36,569 bases of DNA from Candidatus Geothermincola primus (GTDB lineage: Bacteria > Actinomycetota > Geothermincolia > Geothermincolales > Geothermincolaceae). The DNA is taken from positions 1 through 36,569 of the forward strand of contig JACVIX010000015.1 of assembly GCA_015711725.1 (NCBI GenBank), in the 5' to 3' direction. Of the stretch, positions 35,401 through 36,569 are shown piece by piece. Numbering within the stretch: position 1 is the stretch's first letter; each line of letters starts with the position of its first letter. A program made the translations under genes and the position numbers. The notes beneath the pieces were generated by a model. That model saw nothing but the letters and a program-made list of their open reading frames with translations, did not search any database and had not been told where the DNA came from.

Positions 35401-36046
35401 TTTGATGCCTGCGCCAGAGCAGCAGCGGTTCCTTTATAGGTTGGAATCTGAAGTCCAGACCGGCGGCTCTCAGCCAAAAATCCCAATCCTCGTAGGCGGG
35501 CAGCCCTTCGTCGTAGCCGGAAAGGCTCTGAAAAACTTCTCTCCTATATAAAGAACAATAGGGGATAAAATCCAAATATTTTAAGATCTCCAGGTCGAAG
35601 TCGGGGGGTAGAAAAACGTATTTTTGGGCTTCGAAATGTTTAAATCCTGGATATACGATGTGGATTTCCGGCTGTTCCTCCAGCGCCGCAGTAGTTTTGG
35701 CCAAGAAATCCGGCACAACCATGTCGTCGGGGTCCAAGGCGAAGAAGTGGCAACCCCGTGCTAAGGAAAAACCTCTATTCCTGGCCCCCGATAAGCCCCG
35801 GTTTTCCTGGTCCAATAAAGTGATGGTTAGCCTTCCCCGGTATCTTTCCAGCATCTCCTTGGCTATCTCCAGGGAATCATCGGTGCTCCCGTCGTTTACG
35901 ATGATCACCTCGAAGTCGCGGTAGGTTTGCTGAGCCAGGGATTGGAGGCACTCCGGAAGAAATCTTCCATAGTTGTAGCAAGGTATCACCACCGATACCC
36001 GCGGTTCCGGCTCCCCCTCGAAGTTTTTAAAAATCTTTTTAATCAT
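32459..36046 (-). CDS. Giant GT2-GT4-GT2-TPR multidomain glycosyltransferase
   Basis: 1195 residues with three catalytic modules. GT2-A (about 15-240): VSVVIPCYNYGRFLPE, VIIVNDGSTDDS, ALDPDD (103-108). GT4 (about 263-730): MALIIADHFYPSMGGLES, VIAVGSYCNVKNQ, and EX7E in AESFGIVALEAM (Glu535, Glu543). GT2-B (about 770-1000): VSVIIPTFNRPHLLKEA, YLDDDD (853-858). The C-terminus (about 1070-1180) is helical with TPR-like repeats (SHAFLEEGDLIEALECLRLAL, ARLNLAEILLQSGEREKAQ). Residues about 572-690 interrupt the GT4 nucleotide domain with an unrelated basic, hydrophobic segment. Such a protein could add several sugars in succession. The ATG has only a weak ribosome site. It converges on the preceding GT2 gene with no terminator between them. 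Confidence 0.88.
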   Translation of the reverse strand: MIKKIFKNFEGEPEPRVSVVIPCYNYGRFLPECLQSLAQQTYRDFEVIIVNDGSTDDSLEIAKEMLERYRGRLTITLLDQENRGLSGARNRGFSLARGCHFFALDPDDMVVPDFLAKTTAALEEQPEIHIVYPGFKHFEAQKYVFLPPDFDLEILKYLDFIPYCSLYRREVFQSLSGYDEGLPAYEDWDFWLRAAGLDFRFQPIKEPLLLWRRHQTSMLATLKTGRELAAKLRLKNRELFDELDLEWARKILDTDELPSYRGKMALIIADHFYPSMGGLESFCANLGFELSRLGYATEVATLDLRRDCWYHNGINIYEFEEKLGPYGVSDKPKYQDLKRLIDSSDYELIIIKGDVRNWATWSLPSLENLPSILVLTVNRESVSYLDANPELKRAYVQRLRQARLVISESFHGYDRKFLQENDIPHQVIPPAANYISPSTDFRRNLGIPQGKKLVIAVGSYCNVKNQLWLVEALKRMPGDWVLVSMGKDFEPGYLQAVRERAVGDARFIILGPQSEEVVASAMEQADLLVIPSLAESFGIVALEAMSHRLPWVASEYCSGLKGIAGGTLAPLQYHLETSSGQSPQVHSDSDEKKYAELNHSKTVSTHKSPEWLAKALKKLVIITKGKTYQLVVKIRTSSPRHPFVLLWKRLRWLKSAVLPGVKLLDRLFGGKVLPAIISLKNFTLLRIFPLEPFVSEVHRLLEDPIERKRLGDEGYRQWRDNYTYEKVALKYLEVAGLEPSPESKVEYRRNIMDPCPEPLRWLRSGKRDHPLVSVIIPTFNRPHLLKEAVQSVLDQTYRNLEAIVVNDAGVDVRALVESYGDPRLRYHSNHRRSGLASARNQALSLASGKYIAYLDDDDIYYPSHVETLVEALEGSDYKVAYADAFRTVQLKQGDEWVRCSKDLLYHYDFSRDLLFARNYIPILTVMHHRECLDKVGYFDQNLPLLEDWDMLIRMASHYEFLHIKRVTGEFRSYLGKSQMTKGSFQRFQQTTSFLDEKYGGLISKSREKIRRELSNWHWGSPEEIKSQLLSRHAREISNDEFAAKEFHALKRRYGHAPAMRFLRERLARQPAGPFFYYLSSHAFLEEGDLIEALECLRLALESVGNSPPLLNDLAVLEYFLSKEGGRPTGLLEGALSLNEHYWKARLNLAEILLQSGEREKAQLHLERLKKDDISEEKARLRIARLSDILAPEVRV

Positions 36047-36140
36047 AAGGCTTTAATTTTCCTACTCTAGTCGTGTTTCTGTTTTCAGATAGCGTCCGCG
36101 CAATCCTTCGTTGAGAATGAAGATGCGAACTGCGCACACC

Positions 36141-36149
36141 ATTATAGCA
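36141..36149 (-). promoter_or_regulatory. Promoter (extended -10) of the giant glycosyltransferase gene
   Basis: On the minus strand the sequence reads TGCTATAAT: a perfect TATAAT hexamer with the TGn extension. The -35 position is poor, as expected for extended -10 promoters. Transcription would begin near 36135, leaving a leader of about 90 bases before the ATG at 36046. Confidence 0.6.
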
Positions 36150-36278
36150 AAAATTTCTTTTAATATATTTCCTTTATACAATTGAAACTTCAAAATTAGT
36201 CGGTAGCAGCGCAAGAAGGAAAGGTTTTCCCCTGGAAGGGGAACGATGACTTTGTTTGATGCTGTAATGTTTCAGTAG

Positions 36279-36364
36279 GCGCTTTCAGGGTTGAAAAAGA
36301 TTGAGAGACCACCCTATCATCCTGACAAAACAAGCAAATTCGACAAGAGGAAAGGGGTGATCTC
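36279..36364 (+). repeat. Diverged segment resembling the 115-bp repeat unit
   Basis: GCGCTTTCAGGGTTGA at the left end, AGCAAAT in the middle and GATCTC at the right end occur in the same order and nearly the same spacing as in the 115-bp units at 26202-26594 (86 versus 78 bases from first to last motif). The rest is diverged. It may be an old copy of the same element; chance is not excluded. Confidence 0.4.
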
Positions 36365-36569
36365 CCAAATGTTCGATCTAGGAAACATGGCACTACGTTT
36401 GTTTAGATGGTTTGACTTGCCAAGTAAATGTTTCTATAATCTTCCCTTGTTGTTCGAAGGTTAAAAGAACCCTTCTATCCAAATCTATTGTATGAGATTA
36501 TATAGGAAATCGGGTTCGATCCGCTTCAGGCGGTGTGTTATTTGCGCGAATCGCGAAAAAGGTCATGAA

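Larger units (their letters stand above)
36047..36569. other. Right-end intergenic region
   Basis: About 520 AT-rich bases with no supported gene. It contains the promoter of the 1195-residue gene, a segment resembling the 115-bp repeat (36279-36364) and a small imperfect hairpin (36456-36475, GAAGGTT with AACCCTTC). The 65-codon minus-strand frame at 36196-36393 has no ribosome site and low-complexity coding character. Confidence 0.35.

Noticed and set aside
36196-36393. 65-residue minus-strand gene
   Set aside because: No ribosome site, composition not protein-like, and it overlaps the diverged repeat segment.

Overview
The window is a cell-surface polysaccharide locus of about 36.6 kb with moderate GC. 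It probably comes from a deep-branching, largely uncultured Actinomycetota lineage (Geothermincolia/Hakubella-like). That placement is inference from three protein-level features: a class E-type sortase at the left edge, a fused tetrapyrrole methylase-MazG protein, and a secreted protein with tandem WYLAEGYTG repeats. No rRNA, tRNA, CRISPR array or insertion sequence was recognised.

Layout. 1-2089 (minus strand) holds a sortase cut by the window edge and the methylase-MazG gene. 2397-5226 (plus) makes dTDP-sugar: long-form RmlA, an RmlC-family cupin and RmlB, with no RmlD in the window. 5584-13186 (plus) is a tightly packed export and assembly block: an ABC-2 permease (Wzm), its ATPase with a C-terminal sugar-binding domain (Wzt), a divergent methyltransferase, three GT4 glycosyltransferases and an unknown degenerate methyltransferase-like protein. 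13460-23488 holds two paralogous GT-C-like membrane proteins with Ig-like tails, on opposite strands. They flank an orphan ADP-forming acyl-CoA synthetase alpha-like subunit and a secreted beta-propeller protein. 23563-24888 (minus) is UDP-glucose dehydrogenase and 25411-25947 (minus) a small membrane protein. 26710-32446 (plus) is a second glycosyltransferase set: a DPM1-like GT2, two GT2 fusions and a GT4 with an inserted beta domain. 32459-36046 (minus) is a 1195-residue GT2-GT4-GT2-TPR protein.

Together the genes look like an ABC-transporter-dependent pathway. Activated sugars (dTDP-deoxyhexose, UDP-glucuronate) are assembled on a lipid by GT4/GT2 enzymes, capped or recognised by the methyltransferase and Wzt C-terminal domain, and exported. 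The GT-C proteins probably add lipid-linked sugars outside the membrane.

The most striking signals are two perfect-period tandem repeats next to GT2 genes. One is an 80-bp unit in four copies that duplicates the translation start of the GT2 gene at 31274, leaving decoy starts, two with stop codons and one ending in an ATGA overlap with the real start. The other is a 115-bp unit in 3.4 copies whose two sequence versions alternate (A-B-A-B) upstream of the GT2 gene at 26710. Also notable are accessory beta-sandwich domains spread across unrelated glycosyltransferases, and a roughly 120-residue AT-rich insertion inside a GT4 fold.
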